Of a stretch of 64,000 nucleotides of DNA, positions 31,336 to 41,737 are shown piece by piece; the stretch's first letter is position 1, and every line of letters starts with the position of its first letter. The notes under the pieces are model-generated. The model was not told the DNA's origin and did not search any database. It saw only the letters and a list, made by a program, of their open reading frames with translations. Source of the DNA: Massilia sp. H-1. GTDB lineage: Bacteria > Pseudomonadota > Gammaproteobacteria > Burkholderiales > Burkholderiaceae_D. The stretch lies in contig CP087969.1 of the NCBI GenBank assembly GCA_024703915.1, positions 2,852,001 through 2,916,000 on the forward strand. The letters are read 5' to 3'. Position numbers and translations under genes: made by a program.

Positions 31336-32323
31336 CTATTCGACCCGCAGGCTGTACTTGTACACCATGGCGCATGCGACGCCTTTGCACAGGCCAGGCT
31401 TGAATTTTTCTTCCATCAGGATCAAGGCGATCGCCTGTCCGAATTCCGGTGACGGCGAGCGCAGCACAACGACGGAGTCCGCCTTGCCCTGCGCATCGAC
31501 CCGGGCTTCGACGGTGGTTATGCCGGATGGAATTTCCAGCGCCATCAGACGGTTGACCTTTGCCGTGAGACCGGCCAGCCCGTTCAGGGGGAACGGTGGC
31601 TCATCGGTTTCGTGCAGCAGCCCGTACTGCTCGCGCACGGCTTGCTGCTGCGCAGCGCTCAGCTGAGCATAGGCTTTGTCGAAAGGAATACCGTCGTTCC
31701 ACAGCGATTGGCGCGCCTTCATCCGGCTGACGCGCAAGTCCTTTTCCATGTAATTGAATGCTTCCCTGGATGCGGCAACGGCCGGTTCCTGACCCACACG
31801 CCGGTTGTCGATGAACTCACCTTCGAACACCACGCCGCCAAGGTACTCGGCCTTGCCCTTGCCGTGGAAATGACCGTTCTTCCATTGCCCGCTGTATCGC
31901 CCGCCGTCCGCGTATGCGATCGTTCCGGTGCCGTGAAACCGGCTGGCACTGAATTCACCGTCGTAGCGCGTTCCATCCTGGGCAACCCAGATGCCCTTGC
32001 CTTCGCGCTTGCCCTGGACATAGCCGCCTTCATATTGGCTGCCGTAGCGGTCGATGCTGTAGATCTGGCCGTGCGGCCTGCTTAAGCGCAGTACGTCGCC
32101 CTCGTAACGGACGGTTTCCTGTTCCTTGTAGTACCACACCAAGGTCCCGTTGCCGTCTGCGAAGCCATCTTTGCAGGGGCCGCTCCAGGTCGCGCCGCCG
32201 CTGGTCAGCGGGGTGGGCGTCGACGATCTTGCAATGGTCAGGGCCGGTCAGCGCCGGTTCGTCGGCGGCAGTGGCGTTGCCTGCAAAGAAGATGGCGGCG
32301 AGAAGGAGGAGACAGGGCTTCAA
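31336..32323 (-). CDS. MORN-repeat protein with C-terminal TonB-like domain, paralogue
   Basis: About 325 residues. Signal peptide MKPCLLLLAAIFFAGNATA. At least five MORN repeats (YEGDVLR; QYEGGYVQGKREGKGIW; YDGEFSASRFHGTGTI; YSGQWKNGHFHGKGKA; FEGEFIDNRRVG), a helix AQLSAAQQQAVREQYGLLHETD, and a C-terminal domain (TTVEARVDAQGKADSVVVL) ending CAMVYKYSLRVE. The same order and the matching LCKGVACAM/TCAGKPCAM motif show duplication with the gene downstream. Breaks near 32215 and at 32093 (GCTTAAGC). It lies 60 bp upstream of its paralogue on the same strand. Confidence 0.78.
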
Positions 32324-32386
32324 GATGTTTCTCTTCTGTGAGGAAACACCTATTGTATTTCAAGTACTAGAACATAAGACAATATT

Positions 32387-32931
32387 TCAGCTGACCTTGA
32401 GCGACATGAAGGTGTAGCCGAGGGCTTGCCCGTCGATGCGGAACATGTCGTCGATCTCGCCCTTTTGCTGGAAGCCGCAGCGCTGGTACAGCGTGCGCGC
32501 GGCGTGATTGACGGACAGCACTTCAAGGTCGATCCACTCGATCGCCTCGGCCCGCGCCCAGGCCACGGCAACGGCCACCAGCGCCGCGCCCAGGCCCTGC
32601 TGGCGAAAGTCGCGGTGCACGCCCATGCCCAGCAGCGAGCGGTGGCGGGACCCCCGTTCCATGCGCGCGCAGGTCGATGTGGCTAAATGATCTGGCCGTC
32701 CGGCGTGAGCGCGATCCAGCTGCGGCGCCAGCCCGGCTGCCCGACCGGAATCTCCATCCCGATCCGGAACGCCGCTTCCTTGTCGGACGGGAAACCGGCG
32801 TCGGCACGCGCGATCGGCATGAACTTGGCGGTCTCGCCGACGCCATTGTCCGACAGATGGTCGTTCAGATACGCGAAGAAGCCGTCCAGGTCGTCCCGGA
32901 CGGTCTTGCGGATCGTGATCGATTGCTTCAC
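32387..32931 (-). CDS. GNAT-family N-acetyltransferase
   Basis: About 180 residues from a GTG start that overlaps the stop of the acyl-CoA dehydrogenase gene by 3 bp (reverse-strand GTGA). N-part [20 protein letters not shown]; acetyl-CoA loop [18 protein letters not shown] (R/Q-x-x-G-x-G/A pattern); C-part [23 protein letters not shown] as in RimI-like GNATs. One frameshift near 32685, at ATCATTTAGCCACATC, where the restored text reads GHIDLRAHG. Substrate not predictable. Translationally coupled to fatty-acid catabolism genes. Confidence 0.82.
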
Positions 32932-34059
32932 AGCGCCCGTGCGATCAGGATTTTCTGGATGTCGCTGGTGCCTTCGTAGATCTGGCACACGCGCACGTCG
33001 TGGTAGATGCGCTCGACCGGGAAGTCGCTCACGTAGCCGTAGCCGCCGTGCACCTGGATCGCGTCCGAGCACACGCGCTCGGCCATCTCGGAGGCGAACA
33101 GCTTGGCCATGGCCGCCTCTTTCAAGCATGGCAGGCCTAAGCATCCTTCATCGAGGCTGCGTGGCGGATCAGCTGGCGCGCCGCTTCGATCTGGGTGGCC
33201 ATCTCGGACAGCTTGAACTGCACCGACTGGTGCTCGAAAATCGGCTTGCCGAAGCTCTCGCGGTCGCGCGCATACACCAGCGCCGCTTCGAACGCGGCGC
33301 GCGCCATGCCGACCGCCTGCGAGGCGATGCCGATCCGGCCGCCTTCCAGGCCGGACAGCGCGATCTTGTAGCCCTGGCCTTCTTCGCCGATCAGGTTCTC
33401 GGCCGGGATGCGGCAGTTCTCGAACAGGATCTGGGCGGTGTCGGACGAATGCTGGCCCATCTTCTGCTCCAGTCCCGCCACGATGTAGCCGGGGGTGGAG
33501 GTCGGGACCCAGAACGCGCTGATGCCCTTCTTGCTTACCGCCTTGTCGGTGACCGCCATGACGATCGCCACGTCGGCGTATTTGCCGCTCGTGATGAACT
33601 GCTTGGTGCCGTTGATGACGTACTCATTGCCGTCGCGGGTGGCGGTGGTGCGCAGGGCCGAGGCATCGCTGCCGGTGTGCGGTTCGGGTCAGCGCGAATG
33701 CGCCCAGCATCTCGCCTTGCGCCAGCGGGCGCAGCCACTGCTGCTTCTGGGCGTCGTTCGCGTACATCATCGCGATCGAGCATACCGGGCAGTTGTTGAC
33801 CGAGATGATGGTCGAGGTGCCGCCGTCGCTTAGCAGCGATTTCCTCAAGCACCAGCGCCAGCGACACATAGTCGAGGCCCGCGCCGCCCAGTTCTTCGGG
33901 CACGGCCACGCCGAAGGCGCCCAGCGCCGCCAGCTCTTTCAGCTCGTCCTTCGGAAAATAGTGTTCCTTGTCCCAGCGCGCGGCGTTGGGGGCAAGGCGC
34001 TCCTGCGAAAAGGTACGCAGGGCGTCGCGGATCATCTGGTGTTCTTCGGTCAGTATCAT
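32928..34059 (-). CDS. Acyl-CoA dehydrogenase (short/branched-chain type)
   Basis: FAD enzyme that introduces the alpha-beta double bond in acyl-CoA, passing electrons to ETF. About 378 residues. Signatures: [19 protein letters not shown] (after repair at 33687), [39 protein letters not shown], and the C-terminal catalytic region [37 protein letters not shown], where the Glu of YEGTSD is the expected base. Breaks at 33135 (GCTTAGGC) and 33830 (GCTAAGC) repair with GCCGGC. Best guess short-chain or 2-methyl-branched substrate. Confidence 0.9.
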
Positions 34060-34078
34060 GGTGTTCTTCGTGTGTGGC

Positions 34079-34748
34079 TTACCAGGGAATTGGTGTGCCG
34101 TCGTAGTTCAAAAAGCGCCGTTGGCGTCCGGTCCGGCCTTGACCAGCGTGGCGCGCAAGCCCGTCACGCTGGTGCCGACTTCAATCTCGGCGCCTTCGCC
34201 GCCCATGTCGGTCTTGACCCAGCCGGGATGGAAGGCGATGCAGGTCACGCCCTGGGGGCCGAACTTGATCGCCGTATCCACCAGCACCGAGTTCAGAGCC
34301 GCCTTGCTGGCGCGGTACAGCGTGGCGTTGGCAGCCAAGCGCGCTGGCCGATCGATCCCATGATCGACGACAGTACCGCCACCTTGCCGCGCACCGGCAC
34401 CGCCATCGGCGCGATCACCGGCAGCAGGCGCATGGCGGCCAGCACGTTGGTGTGCATGACGGTGTCGAATTCCTGCTGGGTCGGGAAGCCGTCGTGGCGC
34501 GGGCCGAACTGGCCCGCGTTGAGGAAGGTCGCGTCGATCATTTCGCCGTCGAGGTTCCAGCCCAGGGCCGCGATCGAATCGGCGCTGGTGACGTCGAGTT
34601 GATAGGTATGCGCGCGCATGCTGGCCAGGCGCTTGCAGTCGGTTTCACTGCGGGCAGTGGCGATCACGCGCCAGCCGTCGGCCACGTACTGGCGGACCAG
34701 TTCGAGACCGATGCCGCGTGAGGCGCCGATGATCAGGGCTGTGGGCAT
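34079..34748 (-). CDS. Short-chain dehydrogenase/reductase
   Basis: About 222 residues. NAD(P) motif ALIIGASRGIGLELVRQY (TGxxxGxG variant GASRGIG), FLNAGQFG (NAG motif), catalytic Ser in VLSSIMGSIGQRAG, catalytic Tyr-Lys in ATLYRASKAALN. C-terminus ends GAFFNYDGTPIPW. Break near 34330 (GCTTGGC) probably another GCCGGC. Start ATG at 34748 follows AGGAAC. Substrate unknown; located between two acyl-CoA-handling genes on the same strand. Confidence 0.85.
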
Positions 34749-34830
34749 TGCTTGTTCCTTCAAAAGAAAGCAACTGTATGAGAACAGTTACATCGCCCTC
34801 GCGCAGGCGAGGACGATGTAGTGGTGATGC

Positions 34831-36032
34831 TTACGCCATCTCGATGGCCATGGCCGTCCTTTCACCGCCGCCGATGCACAGCGATGCCACGCCGCGCTTG
34901 CCGCCGGTTTTTTTCAGCGCGCCCAGCAGGGTCACGATGATGCGCGCGCCCGATGCGCCGATCGGGTGGCCCAGTGCGCAGGCGCCGCCGTGGATGTTGA
35001 CTTTGCTGTGCGGGATGTCCAGGTCATGCATGGCGGCCATCGGCACCACGGCGAACGCTTCGTTGATCTCGAACAGGTCGACTTCGGACGCTTTCCAGCC
35101 GGTCTTGGCGAACAGTTTTTTCATCGCGTCCACAGGCGCGGTGGTGAACAGGTTCGGCTCCTGGGCGAAGGTGGCGTGGCCGACAATCTTGGCGATCACG
35201 GTCAGGCCCAGTTCACGCGCTTTCGATTCGCGCATCAAGACCAGTGCGGCGGCGCCGTCATTGATCGACGACGACGATGCGGCCGTGATGGTGCCATCTT
35301 TCTTGAATGCCGAACGCAGGGTCGGGATCTTGTCGATCTTGGCCTTGAGCGGGCCTTCATCGGTGTCGATGACGGTGTCATGCAGCGCGGCCGCTCACGG
35401 TGACCGGTGCGATTTCCCACTTGAAGGCGCCTTCCTTGGCCGCTTCCTGGGCGCGCTTGACCGACGCGATCGCGAACGTCTTGCGCTTCGCGCGTGAACG
35501 CATACTTGGCGGCGCACTCTTCGCCGAAGGTGCCCATCGAGCGGCCTTCGCCGGTCTTCTCGTTGCGCGAGTACGCGTCTTCGAGGCCGTCGTACATCAT
35601 GTGGTCGAACATCATGCCGTGGCCGATGCGGTAGCCGCCGCGTGCCTTCGGTACCAGGTAAGGCGCATTGGTCATCGATTCCATGCCATGCGACGACGAT
35701 CACGTCGGCGCTGCTTAAGCCAGCAGCGTGTCATGCGCGAAGATGGTCGCTTGCATCGCAGCGCCGCACATTTTCGACAGCGTGACCGCACCGGTCGACA
35801 GCGGCAGGCCGCCCTTGATTGCTGCCTGGCGCGCTGGCGCCTGGCCCTGGCCTGCCATCAGGCAGTTGCCCATGTAGACGTGTTCGACCAGCTTCGGATC
35901 GACACCGGCGCGTTCGACCGCGGCAGCGATCGCAACCGCGCCCAGGTCGTTGGCGGACTTGGAAGAAAAATCGCCCTGGAAGCCGCCCATGGGGGTGCGG
36001 GCAGCGCCGACGATAACGACTGGATCATTCAT
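34831..36032 (-). CDS. Acetyl-CoA C-acetyltransferase (thiolase)
   Basis: Condenses or cleaves acetyl-CoA and acyl-CoA. About 395 residues. Nucleophilic Cys in [34 protein letters not shown], His in [15 protein letters not shown], and second Cys/His in [17 protein letters not shown]. Breaks at 35395, 35490, 35690 and 35710; the last (GCTTAAGC) gives [14 protein letters not shown] when read as GCCGGC. Start ATG overlaps the end of aceK by 8 bp, so the gene is translationally coupled to it. Could act in leucine or acetoacetyl-CoA metabolism with the neighbouring genes. Confidence 0.92.
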
Positions 36033-37849
36033 TGTTCAGGTTCTCCAAATAGGTTGGCAGCGGGACCGCCGGGGTGGTTGTGTTGGTTTGATTGCAGAAA
36101 CGTATACTTTGCGGATACGGGAAAACGTCCTCGATATGGCCGTCCATGATGCGCTGCTTGCGCGCTTGCCAGAAATCACGGGTCAGCAAATCGGCATGGT
36201 GTTGCATGAAATTCTTGCGGATCTTGGCGTTGCCGAGCAAGAAGCTGCCGAACTGTTCGGGGAAGACATCGTGCTTGCCGATCGAATACCACGGCTCGGC
36301 CGACATTTCATCTTCCTCGTTGCGCGGTTCCGGGATGTTGCGGAAATTGCAGTCGGTGATGTATTCGATCTCGTCGTAATCGTAAAACACGACGCGGCCG
36401 TGCCGGGTCACGCCGAAGTTCTTGTACAGCATGTCGCCAGGAAAAATATTCGCCGCCACCAGTTCCTTGATGGCGTTCCCGTATTCGAGTACGCCGTGCT
36501 CGATCAGTTCATCCTTGCCTAGCCTTCTCGGCATTGGTCAGGAAGATATTGAGCGGCACCATGCGGCGTTCGATGTACAGGTGGCGGATGATGATGCGGT
36601 CGCCTTCGAATTCGATCAGCGAGGGCGCGAAGTGCATCAGCTCGGCAACTAGTTCTTCCGTGAAGCGGTCGGCCGGAAACGCCACGTTCGAATATTCGAG
36701 ACGTGTCGGCCATGCGGCCCACGCGGTCGTGGTTCTTGACCAGCAGGTATTTTTCCTTGATTTGCGCGCGTGGTTTCCTTGGGCGGCGGGAAGAAATCCT
36801 TGATCACCTTGAACACGTAAGGGAAGGATGGCAGCGCGAACACCAGCATCACCAGGCCGCGGATGCCGGGGGCGATCTCGAAGCGGTCCGAGGTGTGCTT
36901 GAGATGCTGCAGGTAATCGTGGTAGAACAGCGTCTTGCCCTGCTTTTGCAGGCCGAGGATGGTGTAGATCTCGCTGCGCGGCTTGCGCGGCAGCAGCGTG
37001 CGCAGGAATTGCACGTAGGCTGACGGCACTTCCATGTCCACCAGGAAGTAGGCGCGCGTGAACGAGAACAGGATCGTGATCTGTTCGTGGTCGAACAGCA
37101 CCGTGTCGAGTATCAGCTCGCCATGCCGGTTGTGCAGGATCGGCACGATGAACGGGTATTCCTTGTTGCCGTTGATCCCCTTGCCGACGATGTAGGCGCC
37201 CTTGTTGCGGAAGAACAGGCTCGACAGGACCTGGATCTGGTGGTTCGGTTCCAGAGCCTGGGTGCCGAAGATGTCTTTCAGGCGCGCTTCGACCTGGGTG
37301 ATGTCGCGGTCCAGGTTGGCGAACTTGCAGTTGAGCTGGAAATTGGTGACGATCCGCTTGAGCGAAAAGTGCAAGCCGTCCTTGGCCGGGTAATAGACGC
37401 GGTAAGTCGGCGCCAGCTCCTCGGTTTCAATGTATTCGGTGGACACCACCGGCCGCACGAAAATGAAGTCGTTATGGAAATACGTGCGGTGCAAGATGTT
37501 GCAGCACACGGAATTGAAGAACGTTTCCGCCAGTTCCGGCTGCTTGTGGTCGGACAGCATGCCGATGTAGTGCAGCTTGAGTTCGCGCCAGACTTCGTCG
37601 GTCAGTTCGCTGTTGTCGTACTCGTCTTCGAGAATTTGCACGCATTCCTGCACGCGCTTGTCGTAAAAGCCGATGCGCTCGCGGGCTGCCTGCTGGGCAA
37701 CGGCCCAGGAACCGGTCTCGAAATGGCGCTTGGCGACCTGGCTGGTCTGGCGGAACAGGCGATAGTGCTTGTCAAAGCCATCCAGAATCGTGCGCGATAT
37801 CGAAAGCGATCTGGGAAGACAGCAGTTTTGGGAATGCAACTTGTGTCAT
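36025..37849 (-). CDS. aceK: Isocitrate dehydrogenase kinase/phosphatase
   Basis: Bifunctional regulator that phosphorylates or dephosphorylates isocitrate dehydrogenase and so switches carbon into the glyoxylate shunt. About 605 residues, family size. Recognised by [13 protein letters not shown] at the N-terminus, [20 protein letters not shown] (kinase Lys region), [32 protein letters not shown] and [20 protein letters not shown]. The true start at 37849 ([19 protein letters not shown]) is cut from the rest by a lost GC near 37800. Breaks near 36700, 36772 and 36517; 36517 repairs with GCCGGC. Confidence 0.95.
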
Positions 37850-37967
37850 TCGGCTTCTCGGCAGGGGGACGGCTAGGGAACGGCTATTCTATAAGATGGG
37901 CTGGGAGGGCGTACGGACGGGGCTGGCTGAGGCGGCGAGGGGGCGTGCGCGCCCCCTCGTTCATGCT

Positions 37968-39151
37968 TTACTTGGTCTCTGCAAACAGCTCGCGGCCGAT
38001 CAGCATGCGACGAATCTCGCTCGTGCCCGCGCCGATTTCGTAGAGCTTCGCGTCACGCCACAAACGTCCTACCGGATATTCATTGATGTAACCGTTGCCG
38101 CCCAGGGTCTGGATCGCTTCGCCCGCCATCCAGGTCGCTTTTTCAGCGCTGTACAGAATCCTTGTCGGCAGCGTCCTTGCGCAGGTTGCGGATCGCTTCC
38201 GGCGTCTTGGCGCGGTCGCAAGCCTGGCCCACGGCGTAGACATAGGCCTTGCACGCCATCATGGTCGAGTACATGTCCGCAATTTTGCCCTGCATCAGCT
38301 GGAATTCGCCGATCGGCTGGCCGAACTGCTTGCGGTCGTGGATGTAAGGAACGACGGCGTCCATGCACGCCTGCATGATGCCGAGCGGACCGCCCGACAG
38401 CACGGTGCGCTCGAAATCCAGGCCCGACATCAGCACATTGACGCCCTTGCCCAGGCCGCCCAGCACGTTTTCGGTAAGCACTTCGCAGTCGACAAACACC
38501 AGTTCGCCGGTGTGCGAACCGCGCATGCCGAGCTTGTCGAGTTTTTGCGCGATCGAGAAGCCCTTGAAGCCTTTTCGATCAGGAAGGCGGTCATGCCGCG
38601 CGGACCGGCTTCGAGGTCGTTCTTGGCGTACACCACCAGCACGTCGGCGTCAGGACCGTTGGTGATCCACATCTTGGTGCCGTTCAGGACCCAGCGGTCG
38701 CCCTTGAAATCGGCGCGCAGTTTCATGCTGACCACGTCGGAACCGGCGTTCGGCTCGGACATCGCCAGTGCGCCGATGTGCTCGCCCGAGATCAGTTTCG
38801 GCAGGTATTTGCGTTTTTGCTCTTCGGTACCGTTGCGCTTGATCTGGTTGACGCACAGATTCGAGTGGGCGCCGTAGGACAGGCCGACCGAGGCCGAGGC
38901 GCGAAAATTTCTTCCATGGCAACGATGTGGGCCAGGTAGCCCATCTGTGCGCCGCCGTATTCTTCATCTACCGTGATGCCGAGCACGCCCAGGTCGCCCA
39001 TCTTGCGCCACAGATCCATCGGGAACTGGTCGCTGCGGTCGATTTCGGCGGCGCGCAGTGCGATTTCCGCTGCGGCGAACTGTTGTACTGCTTCGCGCAG
39101 CGCGGCGATGTCTTCGCCATGGTCAAAGGTCAGGCCTGGAAGATGCAGCAT
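37968..39151 (-). CDS. liuA: Isovaleryl-CoA dehydrogenase
   Basis: Leucine catabolism: isovaleryl-CoA to 3-methylcrotonyl-CoA with FAD and ETF. About 395 residues. Signatures: [68 protein letters not shown], and the diagnostic tail [20 protein letters not shown] with [18 protein letters not shown]. Breaks near 38155, 38568 and 38908 are single-base or dinucleotide errors. The ATG at 39151 is 77 bp after the end of a MerR-type regulator gene, with a palindromic box between. Confidence 0.93.
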
Positions 39152-39199
39152 TGTCGTCCTCGATGGGGTCAGAATTAGAAGCGTCAATCATACTGCTGT

Positions 39200-39223
39200 T
39201 TGACGTTTACATGAAACGTAAAG
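39200..39223. promoter_or_regulatory. Candidate LiuR box upstream of liuA
   Basis: TTGACGTTTACATGAAACGTAAAG is an imperfect inverted repeat (GACGTTTAC/GAAACGTAAA) between the MerR-family gene and liuA. It resembles the site at 39696 and the MerR/LiuR-type motif TTTACGT-n-ACGTAAA known from proteobacterial branched-chain amino-acid regulons. Confidence 0.55.
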
Positions 39224-39228
39224 GGATA

Positions 39229-39629
39229 CTAGCTGGCATTGCCCCTGGTGGCCGATTCGGCCAGCATGCGGCGGCACTCTTCTTCGTGGCTGTTCAGCTC
39301 TTCCAATGCCATTTCGATATCTTCCCGCTGTTGCTCGAGCGTCATGCGCTGGGTCGCCAGCACACCGAGGAAACGGTTCATCTGAGCAACCGTGTCCTTG
39401 GGCGACTCGTACATGTCGACGATACTCTTGATTTCAGACAAAGTCAGCCCGAGGCGTTTGCCGCGCAGCGTCAATTTCAGGTGGGTGCGGTCGCGCGGGG
39501 TGTAGACCCGGTTGCGCCCGCCCACGCCTTCGCGCTTGGGGTGGAGCAAGCCCTGGTCTTCATAGAAACGGATGGCGCGCGCGTAATGTCGAATTCGCGT
39601 GCCAGTTCGGCGATGGTATAAGTACGCAT
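39229..39629 (-). CDS. liuR: MerR-family regulator, LiuR type
   Basis: About 133 residues: HTH start MRTYTIAELAREFDIT, then RAIRFYEDQGLLHPKREG, RNRVYTPRDRTHLKLTLRGKRLGLTLSEIKSIVDMYESPKD and a C-terminal coiled coil rich in Glu (MTLEQQREDIEMALEELNSHEEECRRM). It lacks the metal-binding Cys of CueR-like proteins, apart from one late Cys. LiuR-type MerR proteins control leucine/isovalerate degradation, and liuA is adjacent. A break near 39587 is a lost GC repeat. It is divergent from the metallo-beta-lactamase gene. Confidence 0.85.
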
Positions 39630-39695
39630 GGGCAGCAAAAGTGGCGGTTGGGGGAGACGGCGCGGCGGAATGGCTTAGAATTGGCAAAGCTTCCG

Positions 39696-39711
39696 TTTAC
39701 GTCAACGTCAA
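39696..39711. promoter_or_regulatory. Candidate LiuR box upstream of liuR
   Basis: TTTACGTCAACGTCAA lies in the 124-bp divergent region between liuR and the metallo-beta-lactamase-fold gene, an imperfect palindrome similar to the box before liuA. Placement suits autoregulation and possibly control of the divergent gene. Confidence 0.5.
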
Positions 39712-39753
39712 GCACATTGTAGCGCGCCCGCCGCGCAAGAACACGAAAGATCA

Positions 39754-40811
39754 CATGAACCCGCTCGAATCCCAGCTTGACTATCCCCTCGGCGACACCC
39801 TGCCTAGGCCATCGGCGCCGTGCATTCGCTGGCGCCCGGCATGGGCTGGCTGCGCATGCCGCTGCCGTTCGCGCTCGACCATATCAATCTGTGGCTGATC
39901 GCGGACCAGCGCGAAGGCCGCCATGGCTGGACCGCGGTCGACTGCGGCGTGGCCACGGACGCCACCCGGGGTGCCTGGGAGCAAGTGTTTGCCACCGGCA
40001 TGGACGGTCAGCCGCTGCTGCGCGTGATCGCCACCCATTGCCACCCGGACCACGTGGGCTTGTCGGACTGGCTATGCAACCGTTTCCAGGCCCCGTTCTG
40101 GACCACGGCCGGGGAATACGGCTTCGCGCGCATGATGTCGGCCGCCCTGCCGGGCGTGGACGGCACCGCCGCCATCCCCCACTTCGAGCGCCATGGCCTG
40201 ACCGAACCGGGCCAGCGCGACAAGATGGCCGAGCGCCGCAGCTATTACCCGACCCTGGTCCCGGCCGTGCCGCATGCCTATGCGCGCATGCAGGATGGCG
40301 AGCAGATCCGGATCGGCGCGCACCGCTGGCGCGTGATCACCGGCTTCGGCCACTCGCCCGAGCACGCGGCCCTGTATTGCGCCGACCTGAACCTGCTTAT
40401 TTCCGGGGACATGGTGCTGCCGCGCATTTCGACCAATGTCTCGGTGTTTGCGGTCGAGCCGGAAGGCAATCCCTTGCAGCTGTATCTCGATTCACTGGGT
40501 AAATTCGCCGATCTGCTTAGGCCGACACCCTGGTGCTGCCCTCGCACGGGCGGCCGTTCCGCGGCCTGCATACCCGCATCGCCCAGCTGCGCGAGCACCA
40601 CACGGCGCGCCTGGCCGAGGTGATGCAGGCGGCCACGAAGCCGGTGTCGGCGGTGGATATCGTGCCGGTCATGTTCCGCCGCCCGCTCGACACCCACCAG
40701 CTGACCTTTGCCCTGGGCGAGGCGCTGGCGCACTTGCACAAGCTTTGGTACGACGGAATCTTGCGCCGCGTAATAGCCTCCGATGGCGTGATCCGGTTTC
40801 ATCTGATTTAG
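39754..40811 (+). CDS. Metallo-beta-lactamase-fold hydrolase
   Basis: About 350 residues. Zinc motif THCHPDHVG (HxHxDH), later His in GFGHSPEHAALY, Asp in LISGDMVLPRIS, and a last His in VLPSHGRPFRGLH. Ends with a winged-helix-like C-terminal domain (LAEVMQAATKPVSAVDIVPVMFRR). This architecture matches the LACTB2/hydroxyacylglutathione-hydrolase-like group that often travels with acyl-CoA catabolism. Breaks at 39803 and 40516 repair with GCCGGC (TLPAIGAVH; DLPADTLVLP). Divergent from liuR; may be a thioesterase in the same pathway (inference). Confidence 0.85.
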
Positions 40812-40926
40812 GCCAAATGAGGCAATCGTGCGGGCCGGATGCCTTGGCACAAGGGGCCTACACTGTGGGTTGGAAATTTGCCGCATCATGCAATAAAATG
40901 AGCTGAAACAGTGCTTGAAATGCAAG

Positions 40927-40964
40927 CCAATTGTGACATCTACACGGCATGTTGTCACAATTGG
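40927..40964. promoter_or_regulatory. Operator-like palindrome CCAATTGTGACA-n14-TGTCACAATTGG
   Basis: Two perfect 12-bp inverted arms separated by 14 bp, ending 26 bp before the ATG at 40991 of a gene for a small HTH protein. The arms themselves include TTGTGACA/TGTCACAA. Arm centres are 26 bp apart, more than two helical turns, so dimers could bind each arm cooperatively. Most likely the autoregulatory site of the downstream gene. Confidence 0.65.
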
Positions 40965-40990
40965 TCTCACGCTTCAAGAGACTGACTTTC

Positions 40991-41426
40991 ATGGCATTGC
41001 GTGAAATAGTGCCACCCATGAATTCATCTAACGAACGGGAAAGCTTCAGTGAACGCTTGCAGCAGGCATTGAAGAACGCCCACTACTCACCCGACAGTCC
41101 CACCCGCTTGGCCCGCGAATTTAACATTCGCTTCGATGGTCGCCCGATTACGGTCCATGCAGCCCGCAAATGGCTGGTAGGCGAGGCAATTCCAACCCAG
41201 GAGAAGCTGCGCATGATCAGCGCAATGGCTCGGCGTTCCTGCCGAGTGGCTGCGCTTTGGCGGCGCCGATAACGTCGCGCAGAGCGCGGAATCGGGCAAT
41301 GGTTTGTCGCGCTTCGAGTCGGCCGACGTCAAATTAATCGCCGATTTGCAGCGTTTGGACGAACATCATCGACAAATTGCACGAGAATTTATTCGCATGC
41401 TGGTGCGGATAAACAACCAGAAGTAA
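40991..41426 (+). CDS. Small HTH transcriptional regulator
   Basis: About 145 residues. Central region FSERLQQALKNAHYSPDSPT, LAREFNIRFDGRPITVHAARKW, LVGEAIPTQEKLRMI, AGVPAEWLRFGGADN resembles a phage-repressor-type HTH, with a C-terminal helix (LIADLQRLDEHHRQIAREFI). One break at 41230 (GCTCGGC; GCCGGC gives AMAGVPAEWLRFG). Start ATG at 40991 has AGAGAC before it; 41018 is an alternative. The palindrome just upstream suggests autorepression. It stands alone between two genes of unrelated function. Confidence 0.75.
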
Positions 41427-41737
41427 CATAATTTCTATTTTTCCCGACAGGGCGCTTTCCCCGACGCGCCCGGGCGTCAGCCGCATTTTTCCTTCCTGTA
41501 TTGACATCGCCCGGCCTGCGCGAACTTGCCATTTCATGCAACAGGCAATTGCCACCCCTATTTAATTTTCATCAATGCGGCGGGCCATTTTTGGTGCACA
41601 ATGGCCCATCTGCCTGACGATTCCGCACAGCAATTTTGCATATTGTGCAGCGCAAAGGGCGATAGTGGCTTATAGTCGTGAAGTACCAGCAGCATTGGCA
41701 AATTGTTACGTAACGAAGCCGAGGATTTTACCGTCTT
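41427..41737. other. Intergenic region
   Basis: 311 bp without a supported gene. GGGCGC (41450-41455) and GCGCCC (41466-41471) could form a weak hairpin after the HTH gene; there is no clean T run directly after it. The rest is moderately AT-rich and ends in the ribosome site (CGAGGA) of the small gene at 41738. Confidence 0.5.
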
